In this document: in pieces, positions 9,580 through 17,964 of the stretch
How the letters are laid out: each line of letters opens with the position of its first letter
How positions within the stretch are numbered: the stretch's first letter is position 1
Source: Chryseobacterium sp. G0162
GTDB taxonomy: Bacteria > Bacteroidota > Bacteroidia > Flavobacteriales > Weeksellaceae
Reading direction: 5' to 3'
DNA: 64,000 nt
NCBI RefSeq assembly: GCF_003815715.1
Contig: NZ_CP033922.1
Coordinates: forward strand, 372,001-436,000
The notes under the pieces: model-generated
The model's database searches: none
The model's input: only the letters and a program-made list of their open reading frames with translations
What the model was told of the DNA's origin: nothing
Position numbers and translations under genes: made by a program

Positions 9580-10707
9580 CTATTTTGGTTGCTGTTGGGT
9601 TACGCAATGTACCATTCCTCCATTAGCAAAAAGGTTACGGCAGTCAATTCCAATCACTTGTTTATCAGGATATAATTGTTGTATAATCTGGTTAGCAATG
9701 ATATCATTAGGATCATTATAATTAGGAACCAATACACGGTTATTAGCAATATAATAATTAATATAAGATGCCTTTCCTACATTTTTCCCATAGGTGGTTG
9801 TCACGTCATATTTCGTTAAAGGAACTTTCACAAATGTATAAGCAGCCCCATTTTTTTGTGTTGCACTGTAAAGTTTACTCATATCACTGGTTGGAACTTG
9901 CCAGTAAGCCAGGTCATCAGTATTCATGGTGATAATAGTAGTAGAATTCGCAAATCTGGCAAACCCGTCAATATGCATATCCGTGATATCAAGGTTGGCT
10001 TTTCCATCCAGCCAGATAAATTTTGTAATTCCTAAATTCTTAGTGAAAATAGCTTCTGCCTGCTGCTGGGTCATTCCAGGGTTTCTGTTCTCGTTAAGAA
10101 TAGAACTTTTGCAAGCCATTAGCACTCCATTTCCATCAATTTCAACACTTCCTCCTTCATTAATCATTACTGAATTAAGATCTACTTTTGGAATTCCATT
10201 ATCGGCAGCAATTTTAGCAGGAATTGTATTACAGTTGCTATATTGAGCTTTATTCCCCCAACCGTTAAATCCCCAGTCCTGAATAAACAACTTACCATTT
10301 TTATCTTTTACATAGATTGGGCCATTATCTCTCACCCAAAAATCATCAGTTGGATACAGTTTAAAGTCGATATTGTTGAGTGATATTCCTGCATGTGTCA
10401 ACAGTCCCACAATGCGGTCCTTTTCTGTACTGTCATAAGCAATGATATGCACTTTTTCACTTTGTACAAGCTCCTTAGTCATTGCTACCCAGGTAGGATC
10501 CAACCGGTTCTGGTAAGTAATACCGTATTGATACTTGTGGGGCCATTGAAGCCAGGTTCCTTCGTGTGGAGCTGATTCCTCAGGCATTTTGTAAACAATG
10601 GAAGTTGGGTCAGGTGTACCTGAAGTGGGAGGAACTGGTGTCTCTTCCTGGGAACAGGAAAACATGATAACAGGTAACAATAAGAACATGATTTTCTTTT
10701 TTTGCAT
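9580..10707 (-). CDS. Agmatine deiminase / peptidyl-arginine deiminase family lipoprotein
   Basis: Starting at the ATG at 10707 gives a 375-residue protein with a lipoprotein signal (MQKKKIMFLLLPVIMFSC) followed by SQEETP; a longer frame to 10758 would spoil this signal. The enzyme core shows the guanidine-group-modifying motifs WLQWPH, DDFWVRDNGP, DMHIDGFARF and, near the end, GGMVHC with the probable catalytic Cys at about residue 368. Family members turn agmatine into N-carbamoylputrescine, or protein arginine into citrulline (the Porphyromonas enzyme). A lipid anchor means it acts outside the cytoplasm. That fits a peptidyl-arginine or extracellular agmatine substrate better than classic cytosolic polyamine synthesis. 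The AraC-type gene lies 71 nt upstream on the same strand. Confidence 0.85.
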   Translation of the reverse strand: MQKKKIMFLLLPVIMFSCSQEETPVPPTSGTPDPTSIVYKMPEESAPHEGTWLQWPHKYQYGITYQNRLDPTWVAMTKELVQSEKVHIIAYDSTEKDRIVGLLTHAGISLNNIDFKLYPTDDFWVRDNGPIYVKDKNGKLFIQDWGFNGWGNKAQYSNCNTIPAKIAADNGIPKVDLNSVMINEGGSVEIDGNGVLMACKSSILNENRNPGMTQQQAEAIFTKNLGITKFIWLDGKANLDITDMHIDGFARFANSTTIITMNTDDLAYWQVPTSDMSKLYSATQKNGAAYTFVKVPLTKYDVTTTYGKNVGKASYINYYIANNRVLVPNYNDPNDIIANQIIQQLYPDKQVIGIDCRNLFANGGMVHCVTQQQPK

Positions 10708-10778
10708 AGGTGATCTATTTTTTTGATAGGGCAAAATTAGATCGATAAATAGTGTCAAAGTTGTCCAAAATTGACAAT

Positions 10779-11603
10779 CTATTTCAAAGGCAGTAAAATA
10801 TAAGTCAGTTGTTTCTCCTGATCTTCCATATCATCTGCATACCTTTCATATTTCTCTATGATAGGAGTATGTGAAAACTCAAGTCCGGAATTAAAAATCC
10901 ATCGGGAATAAATTTTTGTATAAGTCTCATCTATTGTTTCATAGGTTCCGGAATGGATAAAACGAGCATATTGACCTCCCAATATGGGTTTTGAAGGGAG
11001 TTTTTTATTTTGAGCTTGTCTGGTTGAACAGGCGTCATATCGGCAGTTTATTTCAGTCTTGATTAAAGGCTCATCTGCTATAATTCCAAAATATTCTGCA
11101 TCGGAACTGAGAAATTCATTGTGGATAAAGCTTTCCCAGAGCAATTCAATTTCCTCATTGTTATAATAGGTTTGAATACTCTGATAATAGACCTGTATTG
11201 GTTTAAGGTATACAATTTCGGGTTCCAGCAAAATGTCAGAGGTTACCGGAATCAGATCTGGTGCACAAAGTAACTGTTGCTTACTTCGTTTCGCTTCTTT
11301 AGGAGATATCCCAAAATGCTGTTTAAAAGCTTTTGAAAAGGAAGCGATCGTGGAAAATCCTACTTCAACCCCTATAGATGTAAGACTTTCTTGAGTATAA
11401 AGTATTCGTTTATAAGCATTTTCTACTTTCAGCCTTTGTTGAAAAGCGCCTATTGTTTCCCCACAACTATACTTAAAGATACGCTGAATATTTCTATAAG
11501 AGTAATTTGATACATCTTCCAAATCTTTTACAGAAATCTGCTGATCAAAATTTTTCTCAATAAAATTGATGACTCTATAAATACAGTTCAGGTTGTCTTC
11601 CAT
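10779..11603 (-). CDS. AraC-family regulator with GyrI-like effector domain
   Basis: The ATG at 11603 gives 274 residues; the longer frame needs a TTG start. The N-terminal 100 residues form the double helix-turn-helix of AraC proteins (ISVKDLEDVSNYSYRNIQRIF, then GFSTIASFSKAFKQHFGISP). The C-terminal 150 residues look like a GyrI/AraE-type small-molecule binding domain (EIVYLKPIQVYYQSIQ and a final YILLPLK). This is the Rob/SoxS-like layout in which the ligand domain follows the HTH. It probably regulates its own locus or the deiminase-like lipoprotein downstream. Ligand unknown. Confidence 0.88.
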   Translation of the reverse strand: MEDNLNCIYRVINFIEKNFDQQISVKDLEDVSNYSYRNIQRIFKYSCGETIGAFQQRLKVENAYKRILYTQESLTSIGVEVGFSTIASFSKAFKQHFGISPKEAKRSKQQLLCAPDLIPVTSDILLEPEIVYLKPIQVYYQSIQTYYNNEEIELLWESFIHNEFLSSDAEYFGIIADEPLIKTEINCRYDACSTRQAQNKKLPSKPILGGQYARFIHSGTYETIDETYTKIYSRWIFNSGLEFSHTPIIEKYERYADDMEDQEKQLTYILLPLK

Positions 11604-11702
11604 AAACAATGGTATTTTGGGAGGTAAATGGTCTGAAATAAATTGCAAATAAAAGAAATAAAATACAATTATAATGGTATAGAAAATTTCTCCTTTACTA
11701 CA

Positions 11703-11738
11703 AAAAAAGCCTTAAATTGTTTGATTTAAGGCTTTTTT
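11703..11738 (-). terminator. Strong terminator behind the double-glycine peptide genes
   Basis: A 15-bp perfect stem (11703-11717 with 11724-11738, loop TGTTTG) has a GCC/GGC core and A/T tails on both sides, so it can stop transcription in either direction. It lies 20 nt behind the stop codon of the first bacteriocin-like peptide and separates it from the AraC-type gene. Confidence 0.9.
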
Positions 11739-11757
11739 ACTAATGGTATACAAGCTA

Positions 11758-11904
11758 TCAGCTTAATATATCACAGGGTGCTACACAATAGACCCAAGGA
11801 CATCTTTTTATTCCCGGAGGAGGGCAACATGCTTCTGAGCAGCTTAATGCACCTCCATTGATGCTCTTCAGCTGATCTCTTGAAATTTTTTTACAATTTT
11901 TCAT
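11758..11904 (-). CDS. Bacteriocin-like double-glycine leader peptide, 48 aa, Cys-rich core
   Basis: A small gene absent from ordinary ORF lists. It encodes a leader MKNCKKISRDQLKSINGG and a 30-residue core with six Cys (ALSCSEACCPPP, then GIKRCPWVYCVAPCDILS), ending in TGA. The leader matches the double-glycine type cut by C39-peptidase ABC exporters. It is nearly the same as the leader of the neighbouring gene at 11938-12081, while the cores are unrelated. Conserved leader with variable core is the hallmark of secreted peptide families, and such peptides are common in Chryseobacterium. No peptidase/exporter or modification enzyme lies in the window, so export must depend on genes elsewhere. 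Activity is not known. Confidence 0.8.
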   Translation of the reverse strand: MKNCKKISRDQLKSINGGALSCSEACCPPPGIKRCPWVYCVAPCDILS

Positions 11905-11937
11905 AGTCAAGTCAAATTATTAGGTTACACTTAGAAT

Positions 11938-12081
11938 CTAGGGCTGATTTCCGCCGCCACATCCATCGTATGGCATACATTGCCATTTTCCGTTAATCAA
12001 ACATATTTGGCCACCAGGGCAGTTGATACCACCTTTAATTGTTTTCATTTCCTGTCTGTGGATTTTTTTTAAATTTTTCAT
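11938..12081 (-). CDS. Bacteriocin-like double-glycine leader peptide, 47 aa
   Basis: The gene encodes the leader MKNLKKIHRQEMKTIKGG and a 29-residue core with four Cys (INCPGGQICLINGKW, then QCMPYDGCGGGNQP), stop TAG. It lies 33 nt upstream of the sister peptide on the same strand, and both share the terminator at 11703-11738, so they are probably co-transcribed. The four-Cys core could form two disulfides. The Gly-rich tail and CPGGQICLINGKWQC pattern recall small knotted peptides. Export through a C39-type transporter is inferred from the GG site. Whether it is an antimicrobial, a signal or something else cannot be told from sequence. Confidence 0.8.
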   Translation of the reverse strand: MKNLKKIHRQEMKTIKGGINCPGGQICLINGKWQCMPYDGCGGGNQP

Positions 12082-12323
12082 ACTATTTAGATTTAATGGA
12101 AGTCTAAATTAATCAATTTTCCTCAGGTTAAATGAATTTATTTTGATAATATTTCTATAAAATTTACTTTATGTTGTGATTTTTTAATCATATAGCAACT
12201 TCTAAGAATGTGAAGAGGAAAAATTAAGTGTTCAATTATGGTCTTTCCATTTCCGTAAAAAAGCTTTAGAAAATCTATTCTAATGCTTTTCCTTTGTGGA
12301 TAATCTTAAATGCCTTGCCTTAT

Positions 12324-13646
12324 TTATACTCTTAAAATCTTGGTTTCTGACCTCTTCTCAACTATTAATACTATAAACATAACGACTACAAAAGCTGCAT
12401 ACACGTACTGAGTACGAGATACTCCTACGCCATACGGAAACCAGATCCCCTGAACATGAAGAGCTGATACTTCCTGCGAAAATAAGCCTATAGAAACCAG
12501 TACTGCAGCAGGCAAATAAATCCAGCCTTTTATTCCCTGCTTTTGAATACTCTTATACAGTGTGTAGATCATTAAGAATACAAAAAACAGCCTTATGTAT
12601 TGAGATATTTTTTGAAATGAACTATGAGGAACAGATTTGAACAGCCAGGGAAGACCTAAAAGCTGCGAACCTATATACATCAAGGTGAGCACTACACCAA
12701 TGTTGGCAATCCAGTTTAATTTGGATAATCCATACCAATCTCTCCATGCCATTACCCAAGAAAAAAGGACTAAGGGCATCAGAATTACCGTTGTGACAAT
12801 GTCAATTCCGTGGGCAGATTCGAATTGAAACCAATAGAAAAAAGCCTGATTAGCGCGTACCAAAGCTAACAAAATCAAAGCAATAATAAACCATAGATAC
12901 TGTTTGACAGGTTTCAGAACAAAGACCATGATTGCTAATAAAATGAAAAGTATAGGTTCAATAACTTCTACAATATAGCCTTTTATGGTCTGTCCCCATT
13001 GATGTCTGTATTTCGCTTCGATACTCCTTTTATCACCAAGCTCCGGAGCAATATGAATTCCTCCTGCATCAGGTAACTGGCTTAATGTAGCTTCACTCAT
13101 CCACACTCTGAATACAATCGTCATCTGGTCTTCTTTCTTTACACTTTCCGGCAGCACAAACATCCGTGGCTGTATACTGTAAGCTGTGGGAACCGGATCT
13201 GAAAAATCTCCCGCACTGCCTAATAAAACTCCGTTAACGAATAATTGATACGCATCATCAACAGCAGGCGGGCCGGCTAAGGCCAGTATATTTCCCTTGA
13301 CTTGTTTTAACGAAACTTTCATCCGATACCATGCATAGCCTGAATATCCCGAATGACCTCTATGAGTCCAGCCCGAAACGTAACCGGAAAGACCTACATC
13401 TCCATCATGTGCTCCAATAGGAGCTGTAAGGTCAACCGTTTCCCATTCCGAATCATCAAAATCATGGGCAACCCATTCCATCTGGTCACCTGTCCTGAAT
13501 TTCCATGGACCATTGAGGGTTATTATCGTTGGAGTTGAATCTTCTATTAAAGTGGCGCTAGCTTTATATAGGCTATAGGAGCATAACATAACCAACAAAA
13601 GCCACAATCTGACGGAAATGCAATTATTTTTAAAATTTGTCATCAT
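12324..13646 (-). CDS. Sugar-binding-like jelly-roll domain fused to a 7-TM module
   Basis: The ATG at 13646 (or 13643) gives about 440 residues with a signal peptide ending near YKASA; a longer frame needs a TTG. Residues about 40-210 resemble the galactose-binding jelly-roll N-terminal domain of GH2 enzymes (LNGPWKFRTGD, DDSEWETVDL, GYAWYRMKVSL, AYQLFVNGVLLGSAG). Seven or eight hydrophobic helices follow to the end. This is the layout of 7TM-DISM-type receptors, but those normally continue into a kinase, cyclase or phosphatase domain. Here the protein stops about eight residues after the last helix (VEKRSETKILRV). It may be a receptor that works with a separate partner. Neighbours give no clear link. 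Confidence 0.7.
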   Translation of the reverse strand: MMTNFKNNCISVRLWLLLVMLCSYSLYKASATLIEDSTPTIITLNGPWKFRTGDQMEWVAHDFDDSEWETVDLTAPIGAHDGDVGLSGYVSGWTHRGHSGYSGYAWYRMKVSLKQVKGNILALAGPPAVDDAYQLFVNGVLLGSAGDFSDPVPTAYSIQPRMFVLPESVKKEDQMTIVFRVWMSEATLSQLPDAGGIHIAPELGDKRSIEAKYRHQWGQTIKGYIVEVIEPILFILLAIMVFVLKPVKQYLWFIIALILLALVRANQAFFYWFQFESAHGIDIVTTVILMPLVLFSWVMAWRDWYGLSKLNWIANIGVVLTLMYIGSQLLGLPWLFKSVPHSSFQKISQYIRLFFVFLMIYTLYKSIQKQGIKGWIYLPAAVLVSIGLFSQEVSALHVQGIWFPYGVGVSRTQYVYAAFVVVMFIVLIVEKRSETKILRV

Positions 13647-14001
13647 CACTAGATCTAGTTTGTTAATTCTCAACAATATAAAAATACACAAATTGATAAA
13701 TAATACATCAAAATAATGATTTCAACACTTATTTACAATATCATAATAGAATCTTGTGGAAATTGATTATACCAATCCAGAGATCTGATCTGATTCGATT
13801 CATAGCATCAGATTCCTGTTGTATGAGGTCGGAAATTCCTTTGTATCTTAAAAACCAATAACCATGTTGTCCTGTAAAATTAGCGTATCGAATTCTGCCA
13901 AATTTATGTACATTAGCCTCTTAAAAACATAGCCCTCCTGTAGCACAAATAACTTCAAAACTTTATTAAATGCTACTGGAAAATAATAAACTAATAATAA
14001 A
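13647..14001. other. Divergent intergenic region between 7-TM protein and hydrolase genes
   Basis: These 355 nt separate two divergently transcribed genes and should hold both promoters. I see AT-rich DNA with no clear TAnnTTTG element, no strong hairpin and no credible small gene. Confidence 0.5.
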
Positions 14002-14925
14002 ATGAAACATGCTATTCTAAGCCCATTGACTCTTCTCAAAAATTCCATGTATACGAGACTTTTTTCAATGAACTTCCTTCTTGTGTTATTTCTTTTTGCA
14101 ACCACTCCTTTATCAGCAGTTTTACCAAATTTCACGACTAAGAATATAACGTTCAGCAGTGAAGGGATATCGCTTTCAGGAACCATTTTCAAGCCCCAAA
14201 ATGCTTATGCAGCTGTTGTAATTGTTCATGGGTCAGGGCAAGAAAAAAGAATGACAGAATTCGCAACACTTCTGGCAAACAACGGTATTGCTGTTTTAAC
14301 TTATGACAAACGTGGTGTAGGTGAATCCGAAGGGGTGTATGCAGGACCTGAGGTGGGTACCAATAATGTAGATGCTTCAAATCTTAATCTATTGTCTTTA
14401 GATGCAAGTGCTGCTGTAAATACATTATCTAAGGACTTACAGAATAATAAGATACAGATCGGTCTGATTGGTGCCAGCCAAGCCGGATGGATAATTCCTT
14501 TGGCCGCAAAAAAAAATAAGAAAGTTAAATTTATGACGATATTCAGTGGTGCCCTTATTACGGCGAAACAGCAACTTCGCTTTCAATTTTACACCAATGG
14601 AAATTCAAATTTTTGGGCTACACATACGGAAGATGATGCACGAATGCATACCATGACTGATCCGGATAGATATGAGTTTACAGACACTGATCCCTGCACT
14701 ACCCTTGCGGAAATATCAATTCCAGGATTATGGATTTTTGGCAGTAAGGACATACAAGTTCCTGTTAACCTATCCATAGAGCATCTGAATACATTAAAAT
14801 CCGGTAATAAACAATATGAATATAAGCTATATCCAGCCTTAGGTCATAATACGGCATTTTCAAACTCTAGTGAACCTATTGATTACGCTATTAAGTGGAT
14901 AGCAAATAGGAAATTATCGAAATAG
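14002..14925 (+). CDS. Secreted alpha/beta hydrolase
   Basis: The 307-residue product has a hydrophobic signal segment (MNFLLVLFLFATTPLSA) that suggests export. The actual start may be the ATG at 14047 or 14068, since ATG codons at residues 16 and 23 both leave a better signal peptide. The fold shows the oxyanion HGSGQEKR, the nucleophile elbow GASQAG, a likely acid in FGSKDIQVP and the catalytic His in LGHNTAF. Together these complete a Ser-Asp-His triad of the dienelactone hydrolase/S9-peptidase-like class. The substrate is unknown. It stands alone, divergent from the 7-TM gene. Confidence 0.85.
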   Translation: MKHAILSPLTLLKNSMYTRLFSMNFLLVLFLFATTPLSAVLPNFTTKNITFSSEGISLSGTIFKPQNAYAAVVIVHGSGQEKRMTEFATLLANNGIAVLTYDKRGVGESEGVYAGPEVGTNNVDASNLNLLSLDASAAVNTLSKDLQNNKIQIGLIGASQAGWIIPLAAKKNKKVKFMTIFSGALITAKQQLRFQFYTNGNSNFWATHTEDDARMHTMTDPDRYEFTDTDPCTTLAEISIPGLWIFGSKDIQVPVNLSIEHLNTLKSGNKQYEYKLYPALGHNTAFSNSSEPIDYAIKWIANRKLSK

Positions 14926-15021
14926 AAAAATCTAAAATAAAATATTCATATGATGCATTAGTATTTAAAAGTGAATTTCTGCTTTACTAATCTACAAAAA
15001 GTTAATAGAAATAAACAACGG

Positions 15022-15348
15022 CTATTCTTCTACTCTTTTGGAAAAAGCCCTCAAAACCAACAGGCTTATAATAATTAATATAGGTCCAAAGAAGATATTC
15101 CCGGCTGATGATCTTGAATTACTAACAAACTCTTCATAATGTTCTTCTGGATGGCTATTCGTTTTCATAGCAGCATAATGACAACAATAGTTCTTAATTT
15201 CAATGCAGCTTCTATTTACATGACTGCTCTCTTCAGCTATATCAATTACACTCTCAAGGGATCTCCCCTGCCCGTTAACAAGTTGGAATGTAAACGTTAG
15301 AATCAGAACAAAAATGAAAGATAGTCTGCTCATAAAAAAGATAGTCAT
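15022..15348 (-). CDS. Small exported membrane protein, unknown
   Basis: The 108-residue product has a signal peptide or first helix (residues 6-26, ending VNGQ). A Cys- and His-containing middle follows (CIEIKNYCCHYAAMKTNSH), then a second membrane helix (FFGPILIIISLLVLRAF) and a short basic tail. No family was recognised. Either the ATG at 15348 (preceded by AGAGGAAT) or the ATG at 15333 could be the start. The clustered Cys/His residues could bind a metal, but that is speculative. Confidence 0.55.
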   Translation of the reverse strand: MTIFFMSRLSFIFVLILTFTFQLVNGQGRSLESVIDIAEESSHVNRSCIEIKNYCCHYAAMKTNSHPEEHYEEFVSNSRSSAGNIFFGPILIIISLLVLRAFSKRVEE

Positions 15349-15426
15349 GGTTATTCCTCTAAAATAGAAAATTTTATGATAAATAACAGCATGTAAAAGA
15401 AGGTAAAAATATATTAAAATATTGTC

Positions 15427-16206
15427 TTACTGCTTTACCTGAAAATTTTTGAAATCAAAAGGAACTTTCTGTACAGACTTTTCATTTTCAATGAACAGTT
15501 CAAGAGGAATATCCCCTCTTTCCTTGGTGGTCATTGATTTTTTAATTTTATAAAACTTATAGACAGTCCCCGTTTTAGGATCTTTCAGTGTCATATTGTT
15601 GTAGCCAAAATCCAGTTCATCGTTCATCATAGACACCACAGGTACCATCTCATGCTCTTTATCATCTATTATTGCAATGATAAGGTCGTAGTCATTAAAG
15701 TCTATCTTTGTATTTTGATTGGCCTTGTAACTAATAAAGTCCTTAAATATCTTATTCGCTATTTCTATAGACACAAGACCAAAATAAAGTCCTGAATTTT
15801 TAGCTAGAATACTTTTATCAATAAGGTTCACATCTTTTTTTAAATCCTTTATGTTACCCAGGATAAAGTAGGAATTATTTTCCTTTGAGGGTTTAAAATA
15901 TTTAACGATTCCTTTAGCATTTACAGTTTTTAGCTGTTCTTTTGGCAGTTCATAACGTATCAGTATGTTAGCTCTTCTATAGATATTCTTTGCATCATGG
16001 GTATCAATCAATAGGTTTCCTTTTTTATCCGTGGCTGTAAGGGTATCAAATTTTATTAAATGAAACTTATCACTGGGCTTATTATCCATTTCAAAGCTCA
16101 ACTCTATAAAGTCAAAAAGCTGAGTAGCCCGTTCAAAAATAATATTTTGCTGAGAATATAAACTTGTGGAAAGAATGATCCCTGTTAAAAGAAATAGTTT
16201 TTTCAT
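15427..16206 (-). CDS. Exported protein of unknown function, 259 aa
   Basis: A clear signal peptide (MKKLFLLTGIILSTSLYSQ) is followed by about 240 residues of mixed alpha/beta character, with an FDFKNFQVKQ end and no catalytic motif I recognise. The ending does not look like a type IX sorting domain, so it is probably periplasmic. It shares strand with the small membrane protein at 15022-15348 (78 nt apart). Nothing in the neighbourhood fixes its role. Confidence 0.65.
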   Translation of the reverse strand: MKKLFLLTGIILSTSLYSQQNIIFERATQLFDFIELSFEMDNKPSDKFHLIKFDTLTATDKKGNLLIDTHDAKNIYRRANILIRYELPKEQLKTVNAKGIVKYFKPSKENNSYFILGNIKDLKKDVNLIDKSILAKNSGLYFGLVSIEIANKIFKDFISYKANQNTKIDFNDYDLIIAIIDDKEHEMVPVVSMMNDELDFGYNNMTLKDPKTGTVYKFYKIKKSMTTKERGDIPLELFIENEKSVQKVPFDFKNFQVKQ

Positions 16207-16448
16207 TTTTAAAATTTAGATTTATACATAGGATACCAATACTGCTGATATGGGTATCAATTTGCTCCAGAACCTGATAACCTTTACCTGTATTCCCCAA
16301 CCTATTGAAAGTGAAAATATAACAGCTGTATACAAAAAAATATTAATTAAATTTGAGAAACAACTTTAAACTATAACCAGATGAATGATCTTCACAATAT
16401 AAATACATTAAATCCGGCTTATCAGTATCATAAATAAATTTACATTTT

Positions 16449-16700
16449 ATGGATTTCAAAAAAATAAAATACTTCTTTATTACCTTTTTGATTGCAGGAT
16501 TTATTTTCACAAAAAACTGGATACCTGTATCTTATCAGATTCGTCCCATCATTGGTTTGATTTTATTAATAGCCTATGCTTATGGAATCTATACCCTGAT
16601 TTATCGTCCTATCATCCCGGAAAACAAGCTTAAAAAACATTTATTCTTAAGGCTGGGAATTCTGACGCTTTTCCTGCTCAGTGCCACTATTTCTGTGTAG
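16449..16700 (+). CDS. Small three-helix membrane protein
   Basis: The 83-residue product has three hydrophobic helices (KYFFITFLIAGFIF, IIGLILLIAYAYGIYTLIY, LGILTLFLLSATISV) joined by short basic loops. No known family was recognised. Twenty-four nt downstream is a second small membrane protein on the same strand, and the pair may act together. Confidence 0.55.
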   Translation: MDFKKIKYFFITFLIAGFIFTKNWIPVSYQIRPIIGLILLIAYAYGIYTLIYRPIIPENKLKKHLFLRLGILTLFLLSATISV

Positions 16701-16724
16701 CTTCTTAAAGATCAAAACTCTGGT

Positions 16725-16907
16725 ATGGGAACAGCAAATATACTCTTTTTGGGAATGATGGTCTTCGGCTATGCGATCCTGATCTATGGTATTATTGAAT
16801 CCCTCTTACTATATACCAAGAAAAAATATGAACAAACCACTATTAACCTGGCTTTGGCCTTAGGGATATATTGTTTTATAATGTTCAGTGGATTATTCGG
16901 ATTTTAG
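16725..16907 (+). CDS. Small two-helix membrane protein, 60 aa
   Basis: The product is almost entirely two membrane helices (ILFLGMMVFGYAILIYGIIESLLL and LALALGIYCFIMFSGLFGF) around a KKKYEQT loop. It sits just behind the three-helix gene, and co-translation or a shared complex is plausible. No family recognised. Confidence 0.5.
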   Translation: MGTANILFLGMMVFGYAILIYGIIESLLLYTKKKYEQTTINLALALGIYCFIMFSGLFGF

Positions 16908-16984
16908 TTTCTCTGTTCTATTCTTTTCTATGATATGAATATTTTTTGAACAGCTCTAAAAATAAAATCGTAAAATTTCTATGG

Positions 16985-17479
16985 TCAATTAAAATAATAC
17001 GTTGTCGTAAGATCGCCGGTAAAATCCGGTCTGTTTTCCTGTTTTTTTGCATTCAGCTCAAAGAGTTTTTCTCCATTTTTATTGCCGGCACGTATTCTTA
17101 GTGAAAACCATCCGTTTTCCAGATTCAGCTGTATGCTGTTCTCATCGTTAATTGTTGAAATATCTTTTAAATAACCAATACCTACAACTCTCAGTTCATT
17201 ATTAGAAGTCTGAAATATCCAGCCATCAGATTGTGCAGCAACTTCTTCATTTCCTAATACCTGATCTTCATTGGCAGAAATACAGAATGAATAAAAACCT
17301 TCTTCTACACCTATCACGGGAATGGCAATTCCTGATCTTGTTATTTCATCTCCGTGCTCATTTTCCACAAAATATTTTAGGATATTGTTCCCCGGAAGAT
17401 TATGATCCTGCAGATATTTCGCTAAAAGCTCAGGACTGTATATAACAAAGCCTTTGAGTTCTGAAAATATTTTCTTCAT
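16985..17479 (-). CDS. Hypothetical protein, possible immunity-type
   Basis: The internal ATG at 17479 (MKKIFSELKGF) gives 164 soluble residues and is preferred to the longer 191-residue frame, whose extension is basic and unlike a leader. The protein is beta-rich with many acidic residues and no signal peptide. It lies 134 nt downstream of an Imm51-like gene on the same strand, and its size, solubility and context resemble the orphan immunity genes that cluster in bacterial polymorphic-toxin loci. I do not recognise the family, so the immunity idea is context-based only. Confidence 0.55.
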   Translation of the reverse strand: MKKIFSELKGFVIYSPELLAKYLQDHNLPGNNILKYFVENEHGDEITRSGIAIPVIGVEEGFYSFCISANEDQVLGNEEVAAQSDGWIFQTSNNELRVVGIGYLKDISTINDENSIQLNLENGWFSLRIRAGNKNGEKLFELNAKKQENRPDFTGDLTTTYYFN

Positions 17480-17613
17480 ATTATTTTTATTAGATTGGTT
17501 TAAATATTGTTTACCAAAAATGGCTGTATTTCTTTTTCTATTAAAGCTGACAGACCTCATCTTCTGAAAGGATCAACTCCTTATGCTCAATAATCCATGA
17601 TTATTGTTAAAAA

Positions 17614-17964
17614 TCAATCCAGTTCTGCTCTTGAAAACAAATCTCTTATCACAGCTTCGTCTTCACAAACTTTTTTAAAATCCAGAATAAAATCTTTCAG
17701 CGGGCTTTCTTCAGAGGAATAAGCACAGAACATTCCGGCTTCAGGGTCCAATCGTATACTTTCGCTCAGATCCTGCCTTTTCTCATCCAGAAAGACCTGA
17801 GCTAACGAGCCCCAGTCATAGCCGCTTCCTTCAAAACCTTCCTCTGCTCTTACCTCAAAGATTTCCTGTTTATAACTTCCCACATCCAGACATACCGAAA
17901 AGCTGTTGGCATGTTCTACCCAGAAAAAGGGTTTAATGGTTTCCTTAAAATGATTACTGTCCAT
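17614..17964 (-). CDS. Imm51-like immunity protein
   Basis: The 116-residue acidic, cytoplasmic protein shows the run of motifs I associate with the Imm51 family: PFFWVEHANSFSVCLDVG, GSGYDWGSLAQVFL and LDPEAGMFCAYSSE. Imm51 proteins neutralise toxins delivered by contact-dependent or type VI/VII-like systems. No toxin, VgrG, Rhs or other secretion gene is present in the window, so this is an orphan copy. It may protect against toxins of related competitors. The downstream small protein (16985-17479) may be a second immunity gene. Confidence 0.7.
   Translation of the reverse strand: MDSNHFKETIKPFFWVEHANSFSVCLDVGSYKQEIFEVRAEEGFEGSGYDWGSLAQVFLDEKRQDLSESIRLDPEAGMFCAYSSEESPLKDFILDFKKVCEDEAVIRDLFSRAELD

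Noticed and set aside
13848..14192. 114-codon frame on the minus strand
   Set aside because: Overlaps the start of the alpha/beta hydrolase gene on the other strand and shows no conserved motif or start context.
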